From: Phycisphaeraceae bacterium
GTDB taxonomy: Bacteria; Planctomycetota; Phycisphaerae; Phycisphaerales; Phycisphaeraceae
NCBI GenBank assembly: GCA_020850375.1
Contig: JADZET010000129.1
Span: 1 to 6,527 of the forward strand
Direction of reading: 5' to 3'
Length of the DNA: 6,527 bases
Position numbers and translations under genes: made by a program
The notes under the pieces: generated by a model
Database searches by the model: none
What the model saw: only the letters and a program-made list of their open reading frames with translations
What the model was told of the DNA's origin: nothing
Part shown: positions 1-5,706 of the stretch, piece after piece
Layout: every line of letters begins with the position of its first letter
Numbering within the stretch: the stretch's first letter is position 1

Positions 1-1077
1 CTGGCCGCGATGCCGGCGACTGGGGTGGAACATCGGCCACGTGGGGCGCCGCCGCGTGATCACATCGAGCGGAAGGTGGCGGAGATCTGGGAGGCGGTGC
101 TCGGGGTGCGGGGCCTGGGACTCGACGACGATTTTTTCGAGCTCGGGGGGGATTCGCTGCTGGGCGTCGATGTGCTGCTGAGGGTCGAGCAGACGTTCGA
201 TCTGTCACTGTCGCCGTCGTCGCTGATCGAGCATTCGTCGCTGCGGTCCTTCACGGCGGTAGTGGCTGCCGGATCGGCGCCGGCCACGCGGTCGCCGCTG
301 GTGTCCGTGCGCGCCGTCGGGAGCCGGTCGCCGTTGTTCCTGGTCCATCCTGCCACCGGCAGCCCGGCGTGCTTCGGGCTGTTGGCACGGCTGTTGCACC
401 CCGAGCAGCCCGTCTACGCCTTTCGTTCGCCCGGGCTGCTCGGCGAGTGCTGGCCCCTGACGAGCGTGCCGGCGATGGCCAGGCGGTATGTGCGGGAGCT
501 GCTGGCCGTGGCGCCGCGGGGTCCCTACCTCCTGGGCGGAGCGAGCGCCGGCGGTCTGATCGCGATGGAGATGGCCAGGCAGTTGACGCAGAGCGGGCGA
601 GACGTCACGAGGGTCATCCTGATCGATACCTCGTATCCGCCTTTACGCCCGCGCACGGGATGGCGTCGGGTCATGGACTGCCTGCGCGACACCGTGCGTC
701 TGATCCGCTGGGGGTTCTGGCGCGCGATAGGGGTGGCGGGCCGGCCCGGGTCGCTCCCCGGCTATCGACGTTTCGTCAGTCATCTGCTGCACGGAGCGAT
801 CAATGCCTATCGGCCGGGGCTGTACGAGGGCGACCTGACGCTGGTGGTCAGCTCGGATCAGGATCCCGTCCGCCGGGAGCGCGTGATGATGATGCTCGAC
901 TGCTGCCGTCAGACGCGGGTGGTCACGATCCCCGGCAACCATGATGACATGTTCCGCCAGCCGATCGTGCGGCACGTGGCGCGGGAGTTGGGGGCATGGC
1001 TCGACGGGGTGAGCCACGGCGCAGATGTCCGTCAATCCGGGGAGGCCGCGGGGGTTGGAGGCGGCGAGAGAGGCTGA
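1..1077 (+). CDS. NRPS termination module, C-terminal part (carrier domain + type I thioesterase), 5' truncated
   Basis: The reading frame is open from base 1, so this is the 3' end of a longer gene; the ATG at 10 is probably internal. Numbering from that Met: residues 15-87 are a peptidyl/acyl carrier domain with the phosphopantetheine motif DDFFELGGDSL, attachment Ser49. Residues 97-332 are an alpha/beta-hydrolase thioesterase: LFLVHPATG (oxyanion-side strand), nucleophile elbow GGASAGG with Ser179, then Asp206 (LIDTSYP) and His311 (PGNHDDM) completing a plausible Ser-Asp-His triad. Known for the family: the product chain is carried on the phosphopantetheine arm, passed to the thioesterase serine and released by hydrolysis or cyclisation. 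The few residues before the carrier fit the linker after an adenylation domain, but that domain is outside the window. The elbow has Ala on both sides of Ser instead of the usual His/Tyr and Phe/Leu. A 23-residue Gly-rich tail follows the fold. The product is unknown. The next gene converges from the right, so this gene ends its transcription unit. Confidence 0.9.
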   Translation: MAAMPATGVEHRPRGAPPRDHIERKVAEIWEAVLGVRGLGLDDDFFELGGDSLLGVDVLLRVEQTFDLSLSPSSLIEHSSLRSFTAVVAAGSAPATRSPLVSVRAVGSRSPLFLVHPATGSPACFGLLARLLHPEQPVYAFRSPGLLGECWPLTSVPAMARRYVRELLAVAPRGPYLLGGASAGGLIAMEMARQLTQSGRDVTRVILIDTSYPPLRPRTGWRRVMDCLRDTVRLIRWGFWRAIGVAGRPGSLPGYRRFVSHLLHGAINAYRPGLYEGDLTLVVSSDQDPVRRERVMMMLDCCRQTRVVTIPGNHDDMFRQPIVRHVARELGAWLDGVSHGADVRQSGEAAGVGGGERG

Positions 1078-1105
1078 ACTCCGACGTCAATTTACGGGCC
1101 TGACT

Positions 1106-1504
1106 TCACGAAGGCTGATATTGCTCGTCGCTGACTTTCTCGAGCCAGTCGACGGACTTGCCGTCGAGTTTTTCGTGGATCGCGATGTGGGTCATGGCGG
1201 TGGTCGGGGCGGCGCCGTGCCAGTGCTTTTCGCCCGGGGGGAACCAGATGACGTCGCCGGGGCGGATGACCTCGACGGGGCCCCCCCACCGCTGAGCCAG
1301 GCCGCAGCCGGAGGTCACGATGAGCGTCTGGCCGAGCGGGTGGGTGTGCCAGGCGGTGCGGGCGCCGGGCTCGAAGGTGACGCTGACGCCGGCCACGCGG
1401 GCGGGGTCGGGGGCGTCGAGAAGCGGGTCCATACGGACTGTGCCTGTGAACCAATCCGCGGGGGCCTTGGCGGAGGGTCGGGAACCATTTCGCTTGATTT
1501 CCAT
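1106..1504 (-). CDS. Small cupin, manganese hydroxynitrile-lyase-like (GtHNL/AcHNL type)
   Basis: A 132-residue single-domain cupin. Motif 1 is WHTHPLGQT (His53, His55, Gln59) and motif 2 is [16 protein letters not shown] (His94), together a complete 3-His/1-Gln metal site in which Gln replaces the usual cupin Glu. From memory, the (R)-selective hydroxynitrile lyases of Granulicella tundricola and Acidobacterium capsulatum have the same length, the same ligand numbers (53, 55, 59, 94) and near-identical motifs, and bind Mn(II). They cleave or form cyanohydrins in the test tube, though the natural role of this family is unsettled. His106 (TAMTHIAIH) is also conserved. Residue 110 is His where the characterised enzymes have Gln. 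No signal peptide, so cytoplasmic. The start at 1504 is preferred because GGAG (1512-1515) lies 7 bases upstream and the protein begins MEIKRNGS as in relatives. The frame stays open upstream to 1705, but that extension has no family resemblance. It could instead be annotated simply as a cupin or a carboxymuconolactone-decarboxylase-associated cupin. Confidence 0.9.
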   Translation of the reverse strand: MEIKRNGSRPSAKAPADWFTGTVRMDPLLDAPDPARVAGVSVTFEPGARTAWHTHPLGQTLIVTSGCGLAQRWGGPVEVIRPGDVIWFPPGEKHWHGAAPTTAMTHIAIHEKLDGKSVDWLEKVSDEQYQPS

Positions 1505-1511
1505 GCGTCCG

Positions 1512-1515
1512 CTCC
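1512..1515 (-). promoter_or_regulatory. Ribosome binding site fixing the cupin start
   Basis: GGAG on the minus strand, 7 bases before the ATG at 1504. It supports this start over the upstream in-frame ATG codons near 1615 and 1705. Confidence 0.6.
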
Positions 1516-1564
1516 GATGGCGTGGACCGTTGCTTGCTGGTGCGGATTCTAGGCTGGCCCCGGT

Positions 1565-1581
1565 GTGGCTGACCTGGCCAC
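1565..1581. repeat. Short inverted repeat GTGGC-N7-GCCAC in the cupin leader
   Basis: Five perfect pairs (1565-1569 with 1577-1581) around a 7-base loop, plus one possible G-U pair. It lies between the candidate cupin promoter and the cupin start, so it could be an operator or a leader hairpin. In DNA this GC-rich a 5-base stem can arise by chance, so confidence is low. Confidence 0.25.
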
Positions 1582-1591
1582 GGCTGCTGGT

Positions 1592-1620
1592 TTTCGCTCG
1601 GAGTGGCGGGATCATAAAAT
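1592..1620 (+). promoter_or_regulatory. Weak candidate promoter for the Gfo/Idh-like gene
   Basis: On the plus strand TAAAAT (1615-1620, 5 of 6 to TATAAT) follows TTTCGC (1592-1597, 3 of 6 to TTGACA) with 17 bases between. Its -10 overlaps the -10 of the leftward cupin promoter by two bases, so the two would compete for polymerase. The poor -35 makes this tentative; an activator could be needed. Confidence 0.25.
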
Positions 1621-1639
1621 GGTCGGCTTGTCGTGTCTC
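1611..1639 (-). promoter_or_regulatory. Candidate sigma70-type promoter for the cupin gene
   Basis: Read on the minus strand: GAGACA (1634-1639, 4 of 6 to TTGACA), a 17-base spacer, then TATGAT (1611-1616, 5 of 6 to TATAAT). It sits in one of the few AT-rich patches of the window and faces the cupin, leaving a leader of about 100 bases. Predicted from consensus only. Confidence 0.4.
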
Positions 1640-1706
1640 CGAGCACCTTTTGAGGCGACGCTGGACGTCAAGCAAGAGTCGGCGTCCGCAGCATGCCGTT
1701 TTCAAT

Positions 1707-1710
1707 GGAG
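1707..1710 (+). promoter_or_regulatory. Ribosome binding site fixing the Gfo/Idh-like start
   Basis: GGAG ends 6 bases before the ATG at 1717. In-frame ATGs at 1693 and 1705 lack such a site, and the beta-strand KKKIGFID begins directly after 1717. Confidence 0.6.
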
Positions 1711-1716
1711 CGAGCG

Positions 1717-2589
1717 ATGGCGAAGAAGAAGATCGGCTTCATCGACGAGTACCTGGACAACTGGCACGCGGAGAACTATCCGGGGCTGATCGCCAAGAGC
1801 GATCTGGGGGGGGAGTTCGAGGTGGCGCTGGCGTGGGAGATGCGGCCGGCGCCGACGACGGGGGCGACGATCGATCAGTGGTGCCAGAAGCACGGGGTGG
1901 GTAAAGCAAGGAGCATCGAGCAGGTGGTGGCGGAGTGCGACTGCATCGCCATCCTGGCCCCGCGCGACGCGGGGACGCATGAGGAGCTGGCGGACCTGCC
2001 GCTGCGGTCGGGCAAGCCGGTGTATATCGATAAGCCGTTCGCGCCGGACGTGGCAACTGCAAGGCGGCTGTTCGAGAAGGCGAAGAAGCACAAGACGCCG
2101 ATGTATTCGTCGTCGGCGCTGCGATTCGGGTCGGCGCTGACGGCGGCGCTGGATGGGGCGTTGGCGGGCAAGAAGGTGAACTACGTCGCGACGCGGGGCA
2201 GCGGGAAGTTCGCGGAGTACGCCATCCATCAGATCGAGATGCTGGCCATGACGCTGGGGACGGGGGCGACGCGGATCATGCAGCAGGGCAACGCGACGGC
2301 GCAGCAGATGCTCGTGGACTACCCGGACGACCGGCGGGGGCAGATCGCGCTGGTGCCCGGGCATGATTTCACGCTGGTGGCGGGGTGGGGCGTGCCGGGG
2401 GAAGGCGGGTCGCATCGGATCGACCAGATGAGCGACTTCTTCCCGCGGTTCATCGACGCGATGCTTCAATTCTTCCGGACGGGGCGATCGGCGGTGCCCG
2501 CGGAGCAGACGATCGAGATCGCGGCGCTGCTGGAGGCGGGGTGCGCGGGGCTGGAGCGGATGGATCAGTGGGTTGAGGTGCCGCGGTAG
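1717..2589 (+). CDS. Gfo/Idh/MocA-family oxidoreductase-like protein with degenerate nucleotide loop
   Basis: A 290-residue protein, short for a family usually 330-390 long. The N-terminal two fifths look like the Rossmann domain: first strand KKKIGFID (3-10), [19 protein letters not shown] (73-91), and [12 protein letters not shown] (100-111), the counterpart of the family's EKP motif with Asp105 for Glu. The C-terminal part carries [12 protein letters not shown] (165-176), where His171 sits like the family's active-site His in the G-x-H-x-x-D region. Known for the family: NAD(P)-dependent oxidation or reduction of sugars, cyclitols and related compounds. Oddity: the glycines of GxGxxG are replaced at the aligned positions by Asp10, Tyr12 and Asn15, so ordinary cofactor binding is uncertain. 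No signal peptide is seen. The gene converges on the three-gene minus-strand operon with 16 bases between stop codons, and shares its presumed catabolic theme. The family call is firm; substrate and redox activity are unknown. Confidence 0.85.
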   Translation: MAKKKIGFIDEYLDNWHAENYPGLIAKSDLGGEFEVALAWEMRPAPTTGATIDQWCQKHGVGKARSIEQVVAECDCIAILAPRDAGTHEELADLPLRSGKPVYIDKPFAPDVATARRLFEKAKKHKTPMYSSSALRFGSALTAALDGALAGKKVNYVATRGSGKFAEYAIHQIEMLAMTLGTGATRIMQQGNATAQQMLVDYPDDRRGQIALVPGHDFTLVAGWGVPGEGGSHRIDQMSDFFPRFIDAMLQFFRTGRSAVPAEQTIEIAALLEAGCAGLERMDQWVEVPR

Positions 2590-2602
2590 CCACTACTTGG
2601 CT
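2588..2602. terminator. Possible weak bidirectional hairpin between convergent genes
   Basis: AGCCA (2588-2592), loop CTACT, TGGCT (2598-2602): a 5-bp stem, with one more G-T wobble possible, starting inside the stop codon of the rightward gene and ending just before the stop of the leftward one. The placement suits a shared terminator, but the stem is short and no U-run follows on either strand, so it may be coincidental. Confidence 0.25.
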
Positions 2603-2605
2603 GGG

Positions 2606-3778
2606 TTATTCCACGCTGAAACGGGCGACGAGCTCTTCGTTGACGTCCACGCCTAGGCCGGGCGTGTCGGGGATGGTCAGATAGCCGTCGTGGCTCATGC
2701 GGATGGCGGGGGTGCAGAGGTCATTGAGGAGCTTGGCGGAGGAGACGTTGTACTCGAGGAAGAGGGCGTTGGTGAGGTAGGCGTTGAGGTGGAGGGAGGC
2801 GGCCTTGAGGAGGTCGGTGAGCCAGGCGTGGGGGCAGCAGTCGATCTGACGGCGGGCGGCGAGGTCGGCAATCTGGCGGCCGACGGTCAGGCCGCCGCAG
2901 CGGCTGAGGTCGGGTTGGAGGACGTCGACGCGGCCGACGTCGGCGAGGCGTTCGAATTCGCGGACGCCGGCGGCCTGCTCGCCGGCGGCGAGGCGCAGGG
3001 TGGTGGTCTGGGCGGCGACCTGGGCGTAGCCCTCGAAGTTCTCGGGGTGGAGGAAGTCTTCGAGCCAGAAGACGTTGAGGGCTTCGAGCTCGCGGACGAG
3101 GCGGATCCAGTCTTTGAGGGGGCGGGGCTTGAAGGGGTTTTGGGGGTCGATGCCGTACCAGCCGGCGTCGACCATGAGGTCGATGTCGGGGCCGGCGGCT
3201 TGGCGGGCGGCGCGGACGAGGGCGATGTCCAGGGCGAGGTCGTGGCCGAAGACGCCCCAGCCAAACTTGATGGCTTTAAAGCCGTGGGCGAGGTAGTCGT
3301 CGACGGCGCGTTTCATGTCGTCGGGGGTGGGGCGGAAGAGGGTTGAAGCGTAGGCCTTGACGCGGTCGCGGTATTTGGCGCCGAGGAGACGCCAGACGGG
3401 TTGAGCAAGCGCTTTGCCGGCGATGTCCCAGAGGGCGATGTCGGCGCCGCTGATCATCTGCATGCCGGCGCCGGATCGGCCGTAGTAGGCGAGGTAGCGG
3501 TACATTTTTTGCCAGAGGCGTTCGCGCTCGAGGGGGTCCTCGCCGATCAGGGCGGCGCGGAGGGACTCCATGCCGACCTGGCCACTTGCGGGGGCGTGGA
3601 CGACGGCGCGGCCGACGTGGGGCTGGGTCTCGACGTCGGACCAGCCGACGATGCCGGCGTCGGTGGTGATCTTGATGAGGCAGATGTAGCGCACGCCGTG
3701 GGACTCGCCGGCGTGGGCGGGGTCGGAGTAGTTCTTGCCGGTGTCGAGGACATAGGCCTGGACGTCGGTGATCTTCAC
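2606..3778 (-). CDS. Mandelate racemase/muconate lactonizing-type enolase, probable acid-sugar dehydratase
   Basis: 390 residues, full length for the enolase superfamily. Residues 1-130 are the capping domain and the rest is the beta-barrel. Metal ligands are Asp204 (LMVDAG), Glu240 (FWLEDF) and Glu267 (AAGEQ). Asp290 (LQPDLSRCGG) and His317 (CCPHAW) form the Asp-His acid/base dyad with the same 27-residue spacing as Asp270-His297 of mandelate racemase; Glu342 (LEYN) can be the further acid. At the second barrel strand GFKAIKFGWG has Lys171 followed by Phe-Gly, so the second Lys of the KxK pair is absent (Gly173). Known for the subgroup: Mg(II)-assisted abstraction of the proton alpha to a carboxylate, mostly dehydration of sugar acids to 2-keto-3-deoxy acids. 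The start is GTG, supported by AGGAG at 3788-3792 with a 9-base spacer. Last gene of the minus-strand operon, 12 bases after the dehydrogenase stop. The exact sugar acid cannot be assigned. Confidence 0.92.
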   Translation of the reverse strand: MKITDVQAYVLDTGKNYSDPAHAGESHGVRYICLIKITTDAGIVGWSDVETQPHVGRAVVHAPASGQVGMESLRAALIGEDPLERERLWQKMYRYLAYYGRSGAGMQMISGADIALWDIAGKALAQPVWRLLGAKYRDRVKAYASTLFRPTPDDMKRAVDDYLAHGFKAIKFGWGVFGHDLALDIALVRAARQAAGPDIDLMVDAGWYGIDPQNPFKPRPLKDWIRLVRELEALNVFWLEDFLHPENFEGYAQVAAQTTTLRLAAGEQAAGVREFERLADVGRVDVLQPDLSRCGGLTVGRQIADLAARRQIDCCPHAWLTDLLKAASLHLNAYLTNALFLEYNVSSAKLLNDLCTPAIRMSHDGYLTIPDTPGLGVDVNEELVARFSVE

Positions 3779-3787
3779 GGGCGTAGG

Positions 3788-3792
3788 CTCCT
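3788..3792 (-). promoter_or_regulatory. Ribosome binding site overlapping the upstream stop codon
   Basis: Minus-strand AGGAG shares its first two bases with the TAG stop (3791-3793) of the dehydrogenase gene and lies 9 bases before the GTG start at 3778. Ribosomes finishing the dehydrogenase are thus placed to start the enolase, a classic translational-coupling layout. Confidence 0.6.
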
Positions 3793-4801
3793 AGGCGAAG
3801 GTCAGGGCGACCTTGAGGGCTTGCTGGTGTTGTCCGGCGGCGACGTCGAAGGCGTCGCGGAAGCGGTCGAGGGGGAAGCGGTGGGTGATCAGGCGGCTGA
3901 GGTTGAGGGAGGGGTCGGTGAGTTTTTTCACAGCTTCGTCGAGGCGGTCCTGGTCGTTGCAGGCGCCGACGATCTCGAGTTCCTTGCAGGAGACGGCGAA
4001 GAGGTCGATGGGGGTCTGGCCGGGGATGGGGGAGAAGATGACGAGGCGGCCCTTGGGACGCAGGAGCGAGAGGCCGTCGCGGACGGCGTCGGGCCGGCCG
4101 ACGGCGAGGATGACGGCGTCGTAGCCGAGGTTGTCGGTCTGGTCACGGAGGGCGGCGACGGGGTCTGGCAGGCCCTTGGTGTTGAGGGTGACGCCGGGGG
4201 CGAAGGCGAGGCGGAAGTCGTAGTGGCCGCTGATGACGACCTTGGACAGCGGCATGGCATGGGCGAGCATGGCGATCAGGACGCCGAAGGGGCCGTCGCC
4301 GAGGATCAGGAGGCGACCCCCCTGCTGGAGGTTGGCCTGGGCCAGCGCCTGGAGGCAGACGCAGATCGGTTCGGCGAGGGCGGCGAGTTCGAAGGGCACA
4401 TCATGAGGGACTTTGCGGGCTCGGTCGGCGCGGACGATGTAATACTCGGCGAAGGTGCCGGGGAGCGTCAGGCCGAAGTGACGCATGGAGGGGCAGAGGT
4501 GGCCTCGGCCGCTGCGGCAGTCGGGGCATTGGCCGCAGGGGTGGACGGGGTGGGTGGCGACGCGGTCGCCGACGTTGAAGCCTTGGACGTTGCGGCCGAG
4601 CTTGGCGACCGTGCCGGCGCCTTCGTGGCCCATGACTACGGGCAGGGGCGCGCCGAAGGGGTTCTCGCGGATGTCGATCAGGTCGGAGGTGCAGATGACC
4701 GCGGCGCCGGTCTTGATGAGCATCTGATCGTCGTCGATGGTCGGGACGGGGACGTCGACCAATTCGAGTTTGCCCACGGCCTGGAGTTGGAGCGCCTTCA
4801 T
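3791..4801 (-). CDS. Zinc-dependent medium-chain alcohol/polyol dehydrogenase
   Basis: 336 residues, normal for the zinc MDR family. Catalytic zinc site: Cys37 (VICTSD), His59-Glu60 (GHEGAG) and Glu144 (LAEPIC). Structural zinc site: Cys89, Cys92, Cys95 and Cys103 in CGQCPDCRSGRGHLC. The Rossmann loop is LGDGPFG (167-173), an intact GxGxxG. After the second strand the sequence is VVISGHYDF (188-196); the position where NAD-specific members carry Asp appears to be Gly192, which leans towards NADP(H). This last point rests on a hand alignment. Known for the family: reversible oxidation of a secondary alcohol of sugars, polyols or cyclitols; sorbitol/iditol and threonine dehydrogenases are relatives. 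Middle gene of the operon: 45 bases after PIG-L and 12 bases before the enolase. The ATG at 4801 opens directly on the family N-terminus MKALQL, with GGA about 8 bases upstream. Substrate unknown; oxidation of a sugar ahead of lactone hydrolysis and dehydration fits the neighbours. Confidence 0.92.
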   Translation of the reverse strand: MKALQLQAVGKLELVDVPVPTIDDDQMLIKTGAAVICTSDLIDIRENPFGAPLPVVMGHEGAGTVAKLGRNVQGFNVGDRVATHPVHPCGQCPDCRSGRGHLCPSMRHFGLTLPGTFAEYYIVRADRARKVPHDVPFELAALAEPICVCLQALAQANLQQGGRLLILGDGPFGVLIAMLAHAMPLSKVVISGHYDFRLAFAPGVTLNTKGLPDPVAALRDQTDNLGYDAVILAVGRPDAVRDGLSLLRPKGRLVIFSPIPGQTPIDLFAVSCKELEIVGACNDQDRLDEAVKKLTDPSLNLSRLITHRFPLDRFRDAFDVAAGQHQQALKVALTFA

Positions 4802-4846
4802 CGTTCGATTCCGGGGAGGTCGAGGAATACCGTTCGTGCGAAGCGG

Positions 4847-5554
4847 TCAGGGCAGGACGTTGAAGGGCTTGATGGCGCCTCGGCCGCGCATGGGGGCGAA
4901 GCACTCGGCGTAGGGGCAGCCGACCTGGTCGCCCCAGTAGGCGTCGGGGCGGCGGCAGAGGCCTTCGAAGCCCTGGCCGACGGCGGCGCGCATGGCGGTT
5001 TCCTGGGATTGGTGATGGAGCAGGAGTTCGATCTTGCGGGCCTCGAAGTCGGTGACGTCCACGAAGTGGGTGGCGGGGAAGAGGAATGGGCCGTGGGGCA
5101 GGACGGTGAAGACGGCGGGGTGAGAGGCCAGGGGCGGGGAGGCGGTGGGGATGACGGGAAGGCAGGACTGCATGGCGCAGTGGCGGACGAGGTCGTGGGT
5201 GGTGATGTGGTCCTGGTTGTAGTCCTCGTGGTAGTGGGTGAAGATCAGGTCGGCGCGGGTCTGGCGGATGGCCTCGATGACGGCGCGGCGGACCTCGGGG
5301 GTGTCGTAGAGGTATTCGTCCTGCTCTTGGAGGTTGATGAACTGGGCGCCGAGGGCGTGGGCGAGGCGGGCCATCTCGTCGTGGCGGATCTGGGCGGCCT
5401 GGGCGCGGGGGATGTCGGGCTGCTGGACGAATCCGGCGGAGCCGTCGGTCAGGGTGACGAAGGCGAGCTGGTCGCCGCGGGCCTGGCACTTGAGCATGGC
5501 GCCGAGGCAGCGCATCTCGTCGTCCTGGTGGGCCATGATCGAGACGATACGCAT
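4847..5554 (-). CDS. PIG-L family N-deacetylase (LmbE-like)
   Basis: 235 residues, typical length. The N-terminus MRIVSIMAHQDDE is the family's zinc motif (usually AHPDDE): His9 and Asp12 as ligands, Asp11 as the likely general base, and Gln10 in place of Pro. The third ligand is probably His116 in EDYNQDHITTH. LAFVTLTDGSAG (30-41) is the usual second strand. Known for the family: zinc-dependent hydrolysis of N-acetyl groups, e.g. on GlcNAc-phosphatidylinositol, GlcNAc-Ins (MshB) or GlcNAc-malate (BshB). Here the catabolic neighbours suggest an acetylated sugar substrate (inference). No signal peptide or membrane segment, so cytoplasmic. The start at 5554 is strongly supported by AGGAGG (5562-5567) 7 bases upstream; the frame is open up to 5647 but that part has no family character. 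First gene of the three-gene minus-strand operon and divergent from the amidohydrolase. A carboxyl-ester or lactone deacylase role cannot be excluded. Confidence 0.9.
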   Translation of the reverse strand: MRIVSIMAHQDDEMRCLGAMLKCQARGDQLAFVTLTDGSAGFVQQPDIPRAQAAQIRHDEMARLAHALGAQFINLQEQDEYLYDTPEVRRAVIEAIRQTRADLIFTHYHEDYNQDHITTHDLVRHCAMQSCLPVIPTASPPLASHPAVFTVLPHGPFLFPATHFVDVTDFEARKIELLLHHQSQETAMRAAVGQGFEGLCRRPDAYWGDQVGCPYAECFAPMRGRGAIKPFNVLP

Positions 5555-5561
5555 GGGCAGT

Positions 5562-5567
5562 CCTCCT
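5562..5567 (-). promoter_or_regulatory. Strong ribosome binding site of the PIG-L gene
   Basis: Perfect AGGAGG on the minus strand, 7 bases before the ATG at 5554. It is the best such site in the window and decides the start against the longer frame beginning at 5647. Confidence 0.75.
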
Positions 5568-5706
5568 ACGCCTGACTGTAGAAACTCCGTCAATAGGAAT
5601 GTACCATGTCCGCCCATAGCTTGAGTCGGGAACGAGAGATAGGCCAAAGTTGGGATAAAACCCTTTCGTTCTGGTCGCGGGAATCTTCAGGGGGAATGGA
5701 ACCGGC
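5568..5706. promoter_or_regulatory. Divergent intergenic region between operon and amidohydrolase
   Basis: This gap must contain the start signals of the minus-strand operon and probably of the amidohydrolase. It is richer in A+T than the coding DNA, notably around 5585-5605 and 5645-5665 (GGGATAAAACCC). On the minus strand TACATT (4 of 6 to a -10) occurs near 5600-5605 without a recognisable -35; on the plus strand GATAAA at 5654-5659 also lacks one. I find no convincing promoter or operator palindrome, so the regulatory role is inferred from gene layout. Confidence 0.45.

Noticed and set aside
1078..1105. Terminator between the synthetase and the cupin
   Set aside because: Only a 4-bp GTCA/TGAC pairing with an 11-base loop could be found, too weak to call.
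1025..1552. A 175-codon + strand frame over the cupin gene
   Set aside because: Antisense to a cupin with every metal ligand in place; Gly-rich and low complexity.
1505..1705. N-terminal extension of the cupin up to the ATG at 1705
   Set aside because: The added 67 residues do not resemble the family and would run across the candidate promoter; the start at 1504 has a good ribosome site.
2690..3346. A 218-codon + strand frame antisense to the enolase
   Set aside because: Same mirror effect of codon bias; Gly/Val/Glu-rich with no motif.
3401..5575. A 724-codon open frame on the + strand antisense to the three-gene operon
   Set aside because: It is exactly codon-aligned with all three minus-strand genes, which share one frame; it stays open because they almost never use TTA, CTA or TCA. 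Its product is a low-complexity Gly/Ala/Val/Asp/Glu sequence with no family motif, whereas the minus-strand frames carry full catalytic motifs.
5555..5647. N-terminal extension of the PIG-L protein to 5647
   Set aside because: The perfect AGGAGG just before 5554, and the family N-terminus beginning there, settle the start.
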